Source: Mycobacterium dioxanotrophicus (GTDB lineage: Bacteria; Actinomycetota; Actinomycetes; Mycobacteriales; Mycobacteriaceae). From it: DNA of 64,000 nucleotides. A program made the translations under genes and the position numbers. Positions 8,606 to 17,523 of the stretch are shown piece by piece; the first letter of the stretch is position 1, and each line of letters starts with the position of its first letter. Below the pieces are notes generated by a model, which saw only the letters and a program-made list of their open reading frames with translations, made no database searches and was not told the DNA's origin. Where the stretch lies: contig NZ_CP020809.1 in assembly GCF_002157835.1 (NCBI RefSeq), positions 6,262,001-6,326,000 on the forward strand. The letters run 5' to 3'.

Positions 8606-8814
8606 TCGGTGGCCGTTCCGACCCGGTTTCGAGATGAGTCCGTCATCTGCTCTGGCTGGCCCACACCCCGGCCTTCTCGTTACGATGGGGGCTCGGTCGT
8701 GGCCGGTGCCGGGGCCCGGAACCACACTTACTGCAGCTAGAGACGCATATCGCGTCGCGAAACGTTTGATGCGCACCGACGCGCACGCCCACAGAGTCGG
8801 AGGCCCGTAGGGAC

Positions 8815-11073
8815 ATGAGTGACGGTGACAACGCCACTCCCGGCCGTCGGCGACGCGCAGAAGACGGCGACAACCAATGGCTTACCCGATCTCCGCAACC
8901 ATTGCCAGGCGCCGCGCCGTGGGAACGCGCAGATCATCTGACTGGCGCTGACCAGACACCCGACGAGCCGACCGGCAACCACGCCGACGGCGTCACCGTT
9001 GCTGACCTCATCGCGAGAATGACCCGCACCGGCGACGCCCCCGTGCCGCGCCGCTCGCGTCACCGCGCCGATCCGGAGCCGGACCCCGAGCCAGAACCCG
9101 AACCCGCGTACGAACCCCTTCCCGAGCCTGAGCGGCCCGACCCCACCGAGGTGATCGAGGCCGTACGCGACATCCCGGAGGACCCGGGCTACGTCGATCT
9201 GGGATACGCCGACGATCCGGGATACGCCGAGGACTCGGGATATGCCGAGGACTCGGGATATGCCGAGGTCGCCGGCTCCCTCGAAGACCCGGTGGACCGC
9301 GACGACATGACGGAGACGACCGTCATCCCCGTCGTGACCGACGATGAACCGCAGGACGATCCGGAGTCGCCGGAGCCCGGCCGTCGCTCCTGGCGGACAT
9401 CGCGAATGCTGCCCGCCCGCGCAGTCGGTCGGCCACTCGATTCCGACCCGTTGACCGAGATCATCGAGCCGGTGCCGGCGCGCCACCACGGGGTCAAGCT
9501 GGCCGGCCGCGCGGTGGCGGCGCTGTTGGCCGTGCTCGCCCTCGTGCTGACCGGCGGTGCGTGGCAGTGGCAGTCCTCGAAGAACAACATGCTCAACAAG
9601 GTGTCGGCCCTCGACCCGAATTCGCGCGACATCCTCGACCCCAATGCACAGTTCGGCGACGAGAACTTCCTCATCGTCGGCATCGACAGCCGGTTCGGCG
9701 ACAACGCCCAGATGGGCGCGGGCGACACGCAGGATGCCGGCGGCGCCCGCTCCGACACGATCATGCTGGTGAACATCCCGGCCAGCCGTAAGCGCGTGGT
9801 GGCCGTGTCGTTCCCCCGGGACCTGGCCATCACACCGACCCAGTGCGAGCCCTGGAATCCCGAAACCTCCACGTACGGCCCGCTGTACGACAAGGACACC
9901 GGCACCTACGGTCCCGATGAGGTGTACACCGAGACCAAGCTGAACTCGGCCTTCGCATTCGGCGGCCCCAGGTGCCTGGTGAAGGTCATCCAGAAGCTGT
10001 CCGGCCTGTCCATCAACCGGTTCATGGCCGTCGACTTCGCCGGATTCTCCAAGATGGTCGACGCCCTCGGTGGTGTGGAGGTGTGCAGCACCACCCCGCT
10101 GGAGGACTACGAACTCGGCACGGTGCTACCCAACGCCGGGCGGCAGATCGTCGACGGCCACACCGCACTGAACTACGTGCGGGCCCGCCAGGTCACCACC
10201 GAGTTCAACGGCGATTACGGCCGCATCAAACGTCAGCAGTTGTTCTTGTCCTCACTGCTGCGGTCGCTGATCTCCAAGGACACGTTCTTCTCGCTGAGCA
10301 AGCTGAACAACGTCGTCAACATGTTCATCAGTGACAGCTACGTCGACAACATCAAGACCAAGGACCTCGTCGACCTGGGGCAGTCGGTGCAGGGTGTCAA
10401 CGCCGGCCGGATCAGCTTCGTCACGGTGCCCACCGTCGGATACGCCGACGAAAGCGGCAACGAGACCCCGCGCACCGATGACATGCGCGCGCTGTTCGAC
10501 GCGATCATCAACGACGATCCGCTGCCGGGTGAGAAGAACGCCGACAACACCCCGGTGCCGGGCAGCACACCGTCGAGCACGTCGGCCGCACGGTCGTCGG
10601 AGGCGCCGCAGACGGCGACCACGGCTCCCGCCCCGGCCGACCCGGCGCCCGCCGAGATGGTCAACGCCGTCACCACCGACCCGCAGGATGTCACGGTCCG
10701 CGTGTCCAACTCGACCGGCGCCGACGGGCTCGCCGCGACCGCGGCCCAGGAACTGCAGGAGCACGGCTTCAACGTGTCGAGCCCGGACGACTACCCGGAG
10801 GCCCTGCCGTCCACCACGGTGTTCTTCTCCCCCGGTAACGAGCAGGCGGCAGCCACGGTCGCGTCCTCGTTCGCCAACCCCACGATCGAGCGGGTGAGCG
10901 GCATGGGCAGCGTGGTGCGGGTGGTGTTGGGCTCTGACTTCCACAACGTGAATGCGCCCACGCCCAGCGGTTCGGAGGTGCAGGTCAACGTGGTGCACGG
11001 CACCAGCACCGCACACACCGAGCTGCCCCAGGATCTGACGGTCACCAACGCCGCCGACACCACCTGTGAATAA
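8815..11073 (+). CDS. LytR-CpsA-Psr (LCP) family cell-wall ligase with LytR_C domain
   Basis: The 752-aa membrane-anchored protein probably attaches arabinogalactan or a related polymer to peptidoglycan. The layout is a long, charged, low-complexity cytoplasmic N-terminus (1 to ~225) with Pro/Glu repeats and a degenerate GYAED-S repeat (~125-155); one TM segment (VAALLAVLALVLTGGAW); the LCP catalytic domain (GIDSRFGD, ARSDTIMLVNI, VVAVSFPRDLAI, LNYVRARQ); a Ser/Thr/Pro linker; and a C-terminal LytR_C domain (VTVRVSNSTGADGLAATAAQEL). The preceding gap 8606-8814 holds no other gene. Confidence 0.92.
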   Translation: MSDGDNATPGRRRRAEDGDNQWLTRSPQPLPGAAPWERADHLTGADQTPDEPTGNHADGVTVADLIARMTRTGDAPVPRRSRHRADPEPDPEPEPEPAYEPLPEPERPDPTEVIEAVRDIPEDPGYVDLGYADDPGYAEDSGYAEDSGYAEVAGSLEDPVDRDDMTETTVIPVVTDDEPQDDPESPEPGRRSWRTSRMLPARAVGRPLDSDPLTEIIEPVPARHHGVKLAGRAVAALLAVLALVLTGGAWQWQSSKNNMLNKVSALDPNSRDILDPNAQFGDENFLIVGIDSRFGDNAQMGAGDTQDAGGARSDTIMLVNIPASRKRVVAVSFPRDLAITPTQCEPWNPETSTYGPLYDKDTGTYGPDEVYTETKLNSAFAFGGPRCLVKVIQKLSGLSINRFMAVDFAGFSKMVDALGGVEVCSTTPLEDYELGTVLPNAGRQIVDGHTALNYVRARQVTTEFNGDYGRIKRQQLFLSSLLRSLISKDTFFSLSKLNNVVNMFISDSYVDNIKTKDLVDLGQSVQGVNAGRISFVTVPTVGYADESGNETPRTDDMRALFDAIINDDPLPGEKNADNTPVPGSTPSSTSAARSSEAPQTATTAPAPADPAPAEMVNAVTTDPQDVTVRVSNSTGADGLAATAAQELQEHGFNVSSPDDYPEALPSTTVFFSPGNEQAAATVASSFANPTIERVSGMGSVVRVVLGSDFHNVNAPTPSGSEVQVNVVHGTSTAHTELPQDLTVTNAADTTCE

Positions 11074-11082
11074 TCGGGGGGC

Positions 11083-11100
11083 ATTCACCCTCCGTTCACC
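11083..11100 (+). promoter_or_regulatory. PHO-box-like direct repeat before phoY2
   Basis: ATTCACC-CTCC-GTTCACC is a 7-mer repeated with an 11-bp period, the pattern described for actinobacterial phosphate-response regulators (PhoP of Streptomyces, RegX3 of mycobacteria). It ends 33 bp before the -10 motif of phoY2, a position suited to activation. A matching element lies upstream of pstS at 17487-17504. Binding by RegX3 is inferred. Confidence 0.7.
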
Positions 11101-11133
11101 GGTAGCGTCGTGACTACCTAGCGACTGACAGCC

Positions 11134-11139
11134 TAATCT
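11134..11139 (+). promoter_or_regulatory. -10 element, leaderless phoY2 promoter
   Basis: TAATCT fits TANNNT and ends 6 nt before the phoY2 ATG at 11146. Transcription would therefore start at the first base of the start codon. No ribosome-binding site is seen, in agreement with a leaderless transcript. Confidence 0.6.
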
Positions 11140-11145
11140 TGTCGC

Positions 11146-11814
11146 ATGCGTACCCAGTACCACGAACAATTGGATTCCCTCACAGCTCAGCTCGGCGCGA
11201 TGTGCGAGCTGGCGGGTACCGCGATGGAACGCGCCACCCAGGCGTTGTTGCAGGCCGATCTGGTGCTGGCCGAGCAGGTCATCACCGACCACGACCAGAT
11301 GAGCGCGCTGAGCACCCGGGCTGAGGAATCCGCATTCGTGTTGCTGGCATTGCAGGCCCCGGTCGCGGGCGATCTGCGTTCGGTGGTGGGCTCGATCCAG
11401 ATCGTGGCCGACGTCGACCGGATGGGCGCGCTGGCGCTGCACGTCGCCAAGATCGCTCGCCGTCGCCACCCGCAGCACGCCCTGCCCGAGGAGGTCAACG
11501 GCTACTTCGCCGAAATGGGCCGCGTGGCAGTCGAACTGGGCCACGCCGCGCGCGAGGTGCTGATCACCCGCGATCCGGAGAAGGCCGCGCGGATCCAGGA
11601 GGAAGACGATGCGATGGATGATCTGCATCGTCACCTGTTCACCGTGCTGATGGACCGGGACTGGAAATACGGTGTGACCGCCGCTGTCGACGTGACGCTG
11701 TTGAGCCGGTTCTACGAACGCTTCGCCGACCACGCCGTCGAGGTGGCCCGCCGGGTGATCTTCCAGGTCACCGGCGTCTACCCGGACGGCGAGACCATCC
11801 CGCAGCAACAGTAA
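11146..11814 (+). CDS. phoY2: phosphate transport regulator PhoU family (PhoY2)
   Basis: The 222-aa all-helical protein consists of two PhoU repeats with the metal-site motifs (E/D)xxx[25 protein letters not shown] in the first half and [16 protein letters not shown] in the second. PhoU proteins couple the Pst transporter to the SenX3-RegX3 two-component system and dampen the phosphate-starvation response. It lies upstream of, and convergent with, the pst operon. A PHO-box-like element precedes it, so the gene may itself be phosphate-regulated. Confidence 0.93.
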   Translation: MRTQYHEQLDSLTAQLGAMCELAGTAMERATQALLQADLVLAEQVITDHDQMSALSTRAEESAFVLLALQAPVAGDLRSVVGSIQIVADVDRMGALALHVAKIARRRHPQHALPEEVNGYFAEMGRVAVELGHAAREVLITRDPEKAARIQEEDDAMDDLHRHLFTVLMDRDWKYGVTAAVDVTLLSRFYERFADHAVEVARRVIFQVTGVYPDGETIPQQQ

Positions 11815-11820
11815 GCGGGT

Positions 11821-12336
11821 CTAGTCCGGCACCAGCCGCACGCCGACCTTACGGGCGGCCGCCAGATCGCCGAGCACCTTGGTGATCACCTGCAGTTCCG
11901 CGCTGCTGTAGCGCAGCAGGAAATCGCGCCAGCCGGAGTCCATCTCGGTGTGCATCTGCCGGTGCACACCGACGACGAGCTCGCCGTCGGCGGTGAGGCT
12001 GAGCTCGATCTCCTTGCGGTTACCGGGAATTGCCTCCCGCGTCACCAACCCGGCGGCCACCAGGCGCTGAACGTGTTTGGACACCGTGCCTTTGAGCCTG
12101 CCCGACCGCGCGGCCAATCCGACCACGCTGACGGGCCCGTCGGCGATGTCTGCCAGCAGGTGCAAGCTCAGCGTGGGCAGATCGCGCAGCGCCCGCTCCA
12201 GCCGGGCCGGGCACCGGTCGACCATGAAATCCCGTTCGGCGTCGCCGTCGTCGCCATCGTCGAACCTGTCACCGACCACGCCGATCAGCGTGGTGATGTC
12301 GTCGACCAGCGCGAGCTTGGTTTTCACGGAAACCAT
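11821..12336 (-). CDS. MarR family transcriptional regulator
   Basis: The 171-aa winged-helix regulator has its core at LSLHLLADIADGPVSVVGLAARSGRLKGTVSKHVQRLVAAGLVTREAIPGNRKEIELSLTADG, with the recognition helix and wing clear. The ATG at 12336 sits inside a half-site (GGAAACCATAT) of the operator found in the divergent gap, which suggests autorepression. The divergent neighbour is an MDR-family oxidoreductase, the probable target. The ligand is unknown. Confidence 0.86.
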   Translation of the reverse strand: MVSVKTKLALVDDITTLIGVVGDRFDDGDDGDAERDFMVDRCPARLERALRDLPTLSLHLLADIADGPVSVVGLAARSGRLKGTVSKHVQRLVAAGLVTREAIPGNRKEIELSLTADGELVVGVHRQMHTEMDSGWRDFLLRYSSAELQVITKVLGDLAAARKVGVRLVPD

Positions 12337-12360
12337 ATTGCCATCTCGACCAGCTTCCGT

Positions 12361-12384
12361 ATATGGTTTCCATAGAAACTATAT
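12361..12384. promoter_or_regulatory. MarR-type palindromic operator
   Basis: A 24-bp imperfect palindrome (ATATGGTTTC...GAAACTATAT) has only two mismatched base-pair positions per arm. An inverted copy of its left part, GGAAACCATAT, lies at 12328-12338 across the marR start codon. The element is 22 bp before the oxidoreductase ATG. Its position between a MarR gene and its divergent neighbour makes it a strong operator candidate. Confidence 0.62.
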
Positions 12385-12406
12385 CTACGGCAACCAAGGA
12401 GCAGGC

Positions 12407-13381
12407 ATGAAAGCCGCCGTCGTCGACCATTGGGGCCAGGTGCCCACCTACACCGACGCACCCGAGCCCGAGCCCCGAGACGGAGCCGAGGTGGTCGCCG
12501 TCGAGGCCTCCGCCCTGACCAACCTCACCCGGGCCCTGATATCGGGAAAGCACTACGCCAGCAAGGAGATACAGCTTCCGGCCATACCCGGCGTGGACGG
12601 CGTGGCCCGGCTGGCCGACGGGCGTCGCGTCTACACCGGTGCACTCGCGCCCTACGGCATGATGGCCGAACGCACCCTGATCGACCCGAGCGGCGCCATC
12701 GAGATCCCCGACGCGCTGGATTCCGTGACCGCCGCTGCCCTACCCAACCCGGGCGTCTCCGCGTGGACCGCGCTGGCCGACGCCGGCGCAGTCACGACCG
12801 GCGACCATCTGCTGGTGCTCGGCGCCACCGGAGTCACCGGCGCCACGGCCGTGCAACTCGCGAAGTCCGTGTTCGGCGCGGGCCGGGTGGTGGTCGCCGG
12901 CCGCGACGCCGACCGGCTGCAGTGGCTGCGCTCGGTCGGCGCCGACGACGTGATCGCCCTCGGCACAGAGGATCTCGCTGCCCGCGTCGAGACGCTCCAC
13001 GCAGAGCAGCCGTTCGACGCCGTGCTCGACTACCTCTGGGGCGACCCGGCGACGCAGGTGCTGACAGCGTTGGCCGCAAGCCACCCGTCTGCGCACTACC
13101 ACGCCACACGCTTCGTGCAGATCGGCTCGATGGCAGGGCCCACGCTCGAACTCGACGCCGGAGTGCTGCGCGGCAACGGCATCACCCTGTGCGGCGTGGG
13201 CATCGGCAGCGTATCGCCCGAGGCGCTGCTACAGGCCCGCACCGAAGGGCTGGCCCGCATGTTCGCCATGGTCGCCACAGGCGAGCTGCAGCTGCGCACC
13301 CAGGCCCGCCCGCTGGCTGAGGTCGAGCAGGTGTGGACCGACCGCGAACCGTCGGGAACCCGGGTGGTCCTGACTCCCTAG
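12407..13381 (+). CDS. zinc-independent alcohol dehydrogenase / quinone oxidoreductase (MDR family)
   Basis: The 324-aa medium-chain dehydrogenase/reductase starts at ATG 12407 behind AAGGAGC. It has a GroES-like N-domain (EVVAVEASALTNLTRALISGKH...PGVDGVARL) and a Rossmann domain with HLLVLGATGVTGATAVQLAKSV. It lacks the catalytic-zinc Cys/His set, as in quinone-oxidoreductase-like members. It probably reduces small electrophiles with NADPH. The divergent MarR gene and intervening palindrome suggest it is inducible. Confidence 0.85.
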   Translation: MKAAVVDHWGQVPTYTDAPEPEPRDGAEVVAVEASALTNLTRALISGKHYASKEIQLPAIPGVDGVARLADGRRVYTGALAPYGMMAERTLIDPSGAIEIPDALDSVTAAALPNPGVSAWTALADAGAVTTGDHLLVLGATGVTGATAVQLAKSVFGAGRVVVAGRDADRLQWLRSVGADDVIALGTEDLAARVETLHAEQPFDAVLDYLWGDPATQVLTALAASHPSAHYHATRFVQIGSMAGPTLELDAGVLRGNGITLCGVGIGSVSPEALLQARTEGLARMFAMVATGELQLRTQARPLAEVEQVWTDREPSGTRVVLTP

Positions 13382-13396
13382 TTCTTTCCGCTTCTT

Positions 13397-13453
13397 TCCG
13401 CGAAGAGACGCCAAGGCACCCCGACACGCCGCGCTTCGCGGACCTTGGTGTCT
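13397..13453. terminator. interleaved inverted repeats between convergent genes (terminator or pseudoknot)
   Basis: Two stems interleave in the order A-B-A'-B'. TCCGCGAAG (13397-13405) pairs perfectly with CTTCGCGGA (13434-13442), and AGACGCCAAGG (13406-13416) pairs with CCTTGGTGTCT (13443-13453) with one G-U. They cannot form as nested hairpins, so the RNA either alternates between them or folds as a pseudoknot. The site lies between the convergent ends of the oxidoreductase gene and pstB, where a bidirectional terminator is expected. There is no U-tract. Confidence 0.5.
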
Positions 13454-13469
13454 GCTCGCGTGAGGAACG

Positions 13470-14246
13470 TCAGCCGAAACGGCCGGAGATGTAATCCTCC
13501 GTGGCCTTCTTGCTCGGGTTGGAGAAGATCTTCTCGGTGTCATCGATCTCGATGAGCCTGCCCGGTTTGCCGGTGGCCTCGAGATTGAAGAACGCCGTCT
13601 GATCACTCACGCGGGCGGCCTGCTGCATGTTGTGCGTGACGATGACGATCGTGTAGTCGAGCTTCAGCGTCGAGATCAGGTCCTCGATGGCCAGCGTCGA
13701 GATCGGGTCGAGTGCCGAGCACGGCTCGTCCATCAGCAACACATCGGGTTGCACCGCAATGGCTCTCGCGATGCACAACCGCTGCTGCTGACCGCCCGAG
13801 AGGCCACCGCCGGGTTTGTCCAGCCGGTCCTTGACCTCGTTCCACAGGTTCGCACCCTTGAGCGAGCGCTCGGCGACCTCGTCCAGGGTCTTCTTGTTGC
13901 GCACGCCCTGAAGCTTCAGGCCCGCCACCACGTTGTCGCGAATCGACATGGTAGGGAACGGATTCGGCCGCTGGAACACCATACCGATGGTCTTGCGCAC
14001 GCCGACCGGGTCGACACCGGCACCGTAGATGTCCTCGCCGTCGAGCAGCACCGAGCCCTCGACGCGGGCGCCGGGGATGACCTCGTGCATGCGGTTCAGA
14101 GTGCGCAGCACGGTCGACTTGCCGCAGCCGGACGGGCCGATGAACGCGGTGACACTGCGCGGCTGCACCGACAGCGCGACGTCGGCGACCGCGTGGAAGG
14201 AGCCGTAATAGATGTTGACGTCTTTGAGATCAAGCCGTTTGGCCAT
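13470..14246 (-). CDS. pstB: phosphate ABC transporter ATP-binding protein PstB
   Basis: The 258-aa ATPase of the high-affinity phosphate importer has Walker [10 protein letters not shown] near residue 38, the signature [14 protein letters not shown], Walker [15 protein letters not shown] and the H-loop IVTHNMQQA. PstB-specific features include [10 protein letters not shown] at the N-terminus and [14 protein letters not shown]. It is the last gene of pstSCAB (minus strand), 9 bp after pstA. At the equivalent place M. tuberculosis carries phoT. Confidence 0.95.
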   Translation of the reverse strand: MAKRLDLKDVNIYYGSFHAVADVALSVQPRSVTAFIGPSGCGKSTVLRTLNRMHEVIPGARVEGSVLLDGEDIYGAGVDPVGVRKTIGMVFQRPNPFPTMSIRDNVVAGLKLQGVRNKKTLDEVAERSLKGANLWNEVKDRLDKPGGGLSGGQQQRLCIARAIAVQPDVLLMDEPCSALDPISTLAIEDLISTLKLDYTIVIVTHNMQQAARVSDQTAFFNLEATGKPGRLIEIDDTEKIFSNPSKKATEDYISGRFG

Positions 14247-14255
14247 GGTGTGCTC

Positions 14256-15173
14256 CTAGAACTTCTTGGGGGCAAAGATTTTGGCGACCAACCGGGCCGC
14301 AACATTGAGCACCGCGATCAACAGGATGAGCGTCAGCGCCGCACCCCACAGCCGGTCGGTCGGCACCGGGTTGGCGCCCGCGCCCGCGGAGATCTGGTCG
14401 TACATCATGCCCGGCAGCGATCCCATGAACCCGTTGAACATGTCGAAGTTCATGGCCTGGGCGTAACCGACCAGGATCAGCAGCGGAGCCGTCTCCCCCA
14501 TCACGCGGGCCAGTGCCAGCATGACGCCGGTGACGATGCCCGACAGCGCCGTCGGGATCACGATGCGCAGGATGGTCTTCCACTTCGGCACACCCAGCGC
14601 ATAGCTGGCCTCGCGCAGGTCCATCGGGACGATGCGCAGCATCTCCTCGGTGGCACGCACGATCACCGGAATCATCAACAGCACCAAGGACAGTGACACC
14701 GCGAAGCCGGACCGGCCGAACCCAAGGGTGGCGACCCACAAGGCATAGATGAACAGGGCCGCGACGATCGACGGCACACCGGTGAGGATGTCGACCATGA
14801 AGGTGGTGAGCTTGCCCAGCCGGGTGCCGCCGCCGTATTCGACGAGGTACACCGCGACCATGACCCCGATCGGAATCGAGATGATCGAGCACACGACGCC
14901 CTGCAACAGCGTGCCGACCAGAGCGTGGTACACACCGCCGCCCGGCGCGAACGCCGTCATGCCCGACTGGGAATTGGTGAACCACACCGGGGACGTCAGC
15001 GCGGTCCAGCCCTTGGTGACCGCCGACCACAGCACCCACAGCAGGGGCACCAACGCGATCAGCATGGAGGCCGAAACAAGGACGGTGGCCAGGTGATTGG
15101 TCAGCTTGCGACGAACGCTGACGCCCTGGAAGGCGGGCGCCTTGACCGGCTGGTCGAGTGTCGGAGCGCTCAT
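14256..15173 (-). CDS. pstA: phosphate ABC transporter permease PstA
   Basis: The 305-aa permease has about six TM segments and the EAA loop ([25 protein letters not shown]) that contacts PstB. The start is the ATG at 15173, which overlaps the pstC stop as ATGA. The family feature [10 protein letters not shown] appears here as [15 protein letters not shown]. Together with PstC it forms the phosphate channel. Confidence 0.95.
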   Translation of the reverse strand: MSAPTLDQPVKAPAFQGVSVRRKLTNHLATVLVSASMLIALVPLLWVLWSAVTKGWTALTSPVWFTNSQSGMTAFAPGGGVYHALVGTLLQGVVCSIISIPIGVMVAVYLVEYGGGTRLGKLTTFMVDILTGVPSIVAALFIYALWVATLGFGRSGFAVSLSLVLLMIPVIVRATEEMLRIVPMDLREASYALGVPKWKTILRIVIPTALSGIVTGVMLALARVMGETAPLLILVGYAQAMNFDMFNGFMGSLPGMMYDQISAGAGANPVPTDRLWGAALTLILLIAVLNVAARLVAKIFAPKKF

Positions 15174-16228
15174 CGCGCAGCCTTTCCGGCGACGACGGCG
15201 CGCGCCAGTGAGTTGACCACGAACGTGAGGATGAACAGCACCAGGCCGGCCGCAATGTAGGCGCCCGCCTTGTACTGGTCGTTGAATTCGCTTGCAGTGG
15301 CGGCGATCTTGCTGGCGAAGGTATAGCCGCCGTCGAACAGCGACCAACCGAACGCCGTCTGGGTGCCGCGCAGGATGATCAGCAGGGCGATGGTCTCGCC
15401 GAGCGCGCGACCCAGGCCGAGCATCGCACCGCTGATGTAACCCGACATCCCGAACGGCAGCACGGTGGTGCGCACGACCTCCCAGCGGGTCGCACCGAGG
15501 GCCAATGCGGCCTCGATCTGCCCACGGGGCGTCTGGACGAACACTTCACGCGTCACCGCGGTGATGATCGGCAGGATCATCACCGCCAGCACGATGCCCG
15601 CGGTGAAAATAGTTCCGCCGCCGGCCAGCGACACATTGCCTGTCTTGAACAGGAAGAGCCACGACAGATTCTCGTTGAGCCACACCGCCAGTGGCTTGAG
15701 CACCGGGGCCAGGACATACAGACCCCAGACGCCATAGACGATCGACGGCACCGCCGCGAGCAGGTCGACCATGTACGCCAGCGGGCTGGACAGCCGCTTG
15801 GGGGCGTACTGGGTGAGGAAGATCGCGATGCCCAGTGCGACGGGCATCGCCAGGATCAGTGAGAACACCGACACGAACACGGTCACCTGGAGCAGGTCGA
15901 GGATGCCGAAGTGCATCGCCGACGTGTTGGTGGTGACCCAGTTACCGCCGTAGAGGAAAAAGTTCTCTTGGTTGCGGGCCAGCGCTGGGATGGCCCGCCA
16001 GAGCAGGAACACCCCGATCGCCGCGATGAGCGCGACGATCAGGATGCCCGAGCCTTCGGCCAGGCCGCGGAAAATGCGGTCGCCCAGCCGTACTTTCGCC
16101 GCCCCGCGCGACGGGTCGGTGGAGATGGGTTCCGGCTTCGGGGCGGGCGCGGCGATGGCCTCGCCCGACCCTGAGTCGGCAGGATCAGGTGTTGTCACGG
16201 TTGTCCCGTCCGGGCCCCTGTCGGTCAT
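15170..16228 (-). CDS. pstC: phosphate ABC transporter permease PstC
   Basis: The 352-aa permease has a polar N-terminal extension of ~60 residues followed by about six TM segments. Its EAA loop is [22 protein letters not shown], with [18 protein letters not shown] as the PstC signature. The stop overlaps the pstA start (ATGA). It begins 43 bp after pstS, so the four genes read as one operon. Confidence 0.95.
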   Translation of the reverse strand: MTDRGPDGTTVTTPDPADSGSGEAIAAPAPKPEPISTDPSRGAAKVRLGDRIFRGLAEGSGILIVALIAAIGVFLLWRAIPALARNQENFFLYGGNWVTTNTSAMHFGILDLLQVTVFVSVFSLILAMPVALGIAIFLTQYAPKRLSSPLAYMVDLLAAVPSIVYGVWGLYVLAPVLKPLAVWLNENLSWLFLFKTGNVSLAGGGTIFTAGIVLAVMILPIITAVTREVFVQTPRGQIEAALALGATRWEVVRTTVLPFGMSGYISGAMLGLGRALGETIALLIILRGTQTAFGWSLFDGGYTFASKIAATASEFNDQYKAGAYIAAGLVLFILTFVVNSLARAVVAGKAAR

Positions 16229-16271
16229 ACGATCGAAAATCCATCCTCACCAGAATAATTGCGCCGGCGAA

Positions 16272-17411
16272 CTAAGCGATCGCGTTGACGGATGTCAGCA
16301 GGCGCTGCTTGAAGGCGTCCGGAAGCGGAACGTAACCGGCGTCGCCGAGCCCGGACTGGCCCTGGTTGGCGGCCACCGTCAGGAACGACTTGACCGCTGC
16401 GGATGTGTCGGCGTCGTAGCCCTTGGAGCAGACGATGTTGTAGGTCGCCAGCACCAGCGGGTACACGCCGGCTTCCTTCGAGCCGTACAGCGAGTTCAGG
16501 TCGAGCTTGAGGTCGTTGCCCTCGGCGGCGAACTTGGCGGCGTCGATGGCCTTGGCCGCCGAGTCGTTGGTCAGCGCGACCGGGCCCGCACCGCTGTCGA
16601 TCTGCGCGGCCGTCAGCTTGGCCTTGTCGGCGAAGCCCTTCTCCACGTAGCCGATCGATCCCGGGGTGTTCTGCACGGCCTGCACCACGCCCGAGGACTT
16701 CTGCGCACCCTCGCCCGCGCCGCCCTGGAACTCGCTGCCCGCACCCTTGGTCCACGCCTGCGGAGCGGCGGCGGACAGGTACTTCTGGAAGTTGTCGGTG
16801 GTGCCCGAGGAGTCCGAGCGGTAGACCGGCTTGATGTCGACGTCCGGCAGGGTGGTGCCGGCGTTGAGCGCCGCGATGGCCGGGTCGTTCCACTTCTTGA
16901 TCTGGCCCTGGAAGATCTTGGCGAGCACGTCACCGTTGACGACGAGCTTGTCGACGCCCTCGAGGTTGTAGGCCAGCGCGACCGGGCCGAACACGAGCGG
17001 CAGGTTCCAGGCCGGGTTTCCACCGCAGCGATCCGCGGCAGCCTTGACCTGATCGCCGCTCAGCGCCGAGTCGGAGCCGGCGAAGTCAACCTGCTTGGCG
17101 ATGAACTGCTCACGACCCGCTCCCGAGCCGGTCGGGTTGTACGACAGGTTCTTGCCCGAGCACGCCTGACCCCAAGCCTGGTTGAACAGCGCGATGGCGT
17201 TCTGCTGGGCCGTCGAGCCTTCCGCGGTCAGCGCGTTCTTGCCACCGCACTCCGCCGAAGCCGCAGCGCTCCCGGAGGCCGCGGAGCTCGACTTGGTGCC
17301 GCTGTTGTTGTCGCTGCCGCACGCGGTCAGGGTCAGCGCGGCGACGGCCGTCGCAGACAAGAACACTCCCAGCGGAGTGCCGACCCGCTTACCAATGCTG
17401 TTGAGCTTCAC
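16272..17411 (-). CDS. pstS: phosphate-binding lipoprotein PstS
   Basis: The 379-aa extracytoplasmic phosphate receptor starts at GTG 17411. The lipoprotein signal has an LTAC lipobox near residue 31, followed by a Ser/Asn-rich linker. Phosphate-binding loops are visible: AEGSTAQQNA, PTGSGAGREQF, the DFAGSD Asp and YRSDSSGTTDNFQKYL. It is the first gene of pstSCAB. A PHO-box-like repeat at 17487-17504 with a TACGTT -10 at 17455-17450 makes phosphate-starvation induction very likely. Confidence 0.95.
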   Translation of the reverse strand: MKLNSIGKRVGTPLGVFLSATAVAALTLTACGSDNNSGTKSSSAASGSAAASAECGGKNALTAEGSTAQQNAIALFNQAWGQACSGKNLSYNPTGSGAGREQFIAKQVDFAGSDSALSGDQVKAAADRCGGNPAWNLPLVFGPVALAYNLEGVDKLVVNGDVLAKIFQGQIKKWNDPAIAALNAGTTLPDVDIKPVYRSDSSGTTDNFQKYLSAAAPQAWTKGAGSEFQGGAGEGAQKSSGVVQAVQNTPGSIGYVEKGFADKAKLTAAQIDSGAGPVALTNDSAAKAIDAAKFAAEGNDLKLDLNSLYGSKEAGVYPLVLATYNIVCSKGYDADTSAAVKSFLTVAANQGQSGLGDAGYVPLPDAFKQRLLTSVNAIA

Positions 17412-17449
17412 TTATCCCACTTTCGTTTGACGGCGTCAGACTCCCCGGC

Positions 17450-17455
17450 AACGTA
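17450..17455 (-). promoter_or_regulatory. -10 element of the pst operon
   Basis: On the minus strand TACGTT (17455-17450) fits TANNNT. It gives a short 5' leader of about 30 nt before the pstS GTG at 17411. The distance from the PHO-box-like element (31 bp) nearly equals that at phoY2 (33 bp). Confidence 0.55.
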
Positions 17456-17486
17456 TGCGGCCGCAGTGGACGGTGCGGTGATGGAA

Positions 17487-17504
17487 TATGAACGGACGGT
17501 GAAC
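17487..17504 (-). promoter_or_regulatory. PHO-box-like direct repeat before pstS
   Basis: Read on the minus strand, GTTCACC-GTCC-GTTCATA repeats a 7-mer with an 11-bp period, the same spacing as the element upstream of phoY2. The pst operon is an established RegX3/PhoP-type target in actinobacteria. The assignment of this exact site is inferred from the repeat. Confidence 0.75.
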
Positions 17505-17523
17505 AGGTTCGGCGTGTTCACTG

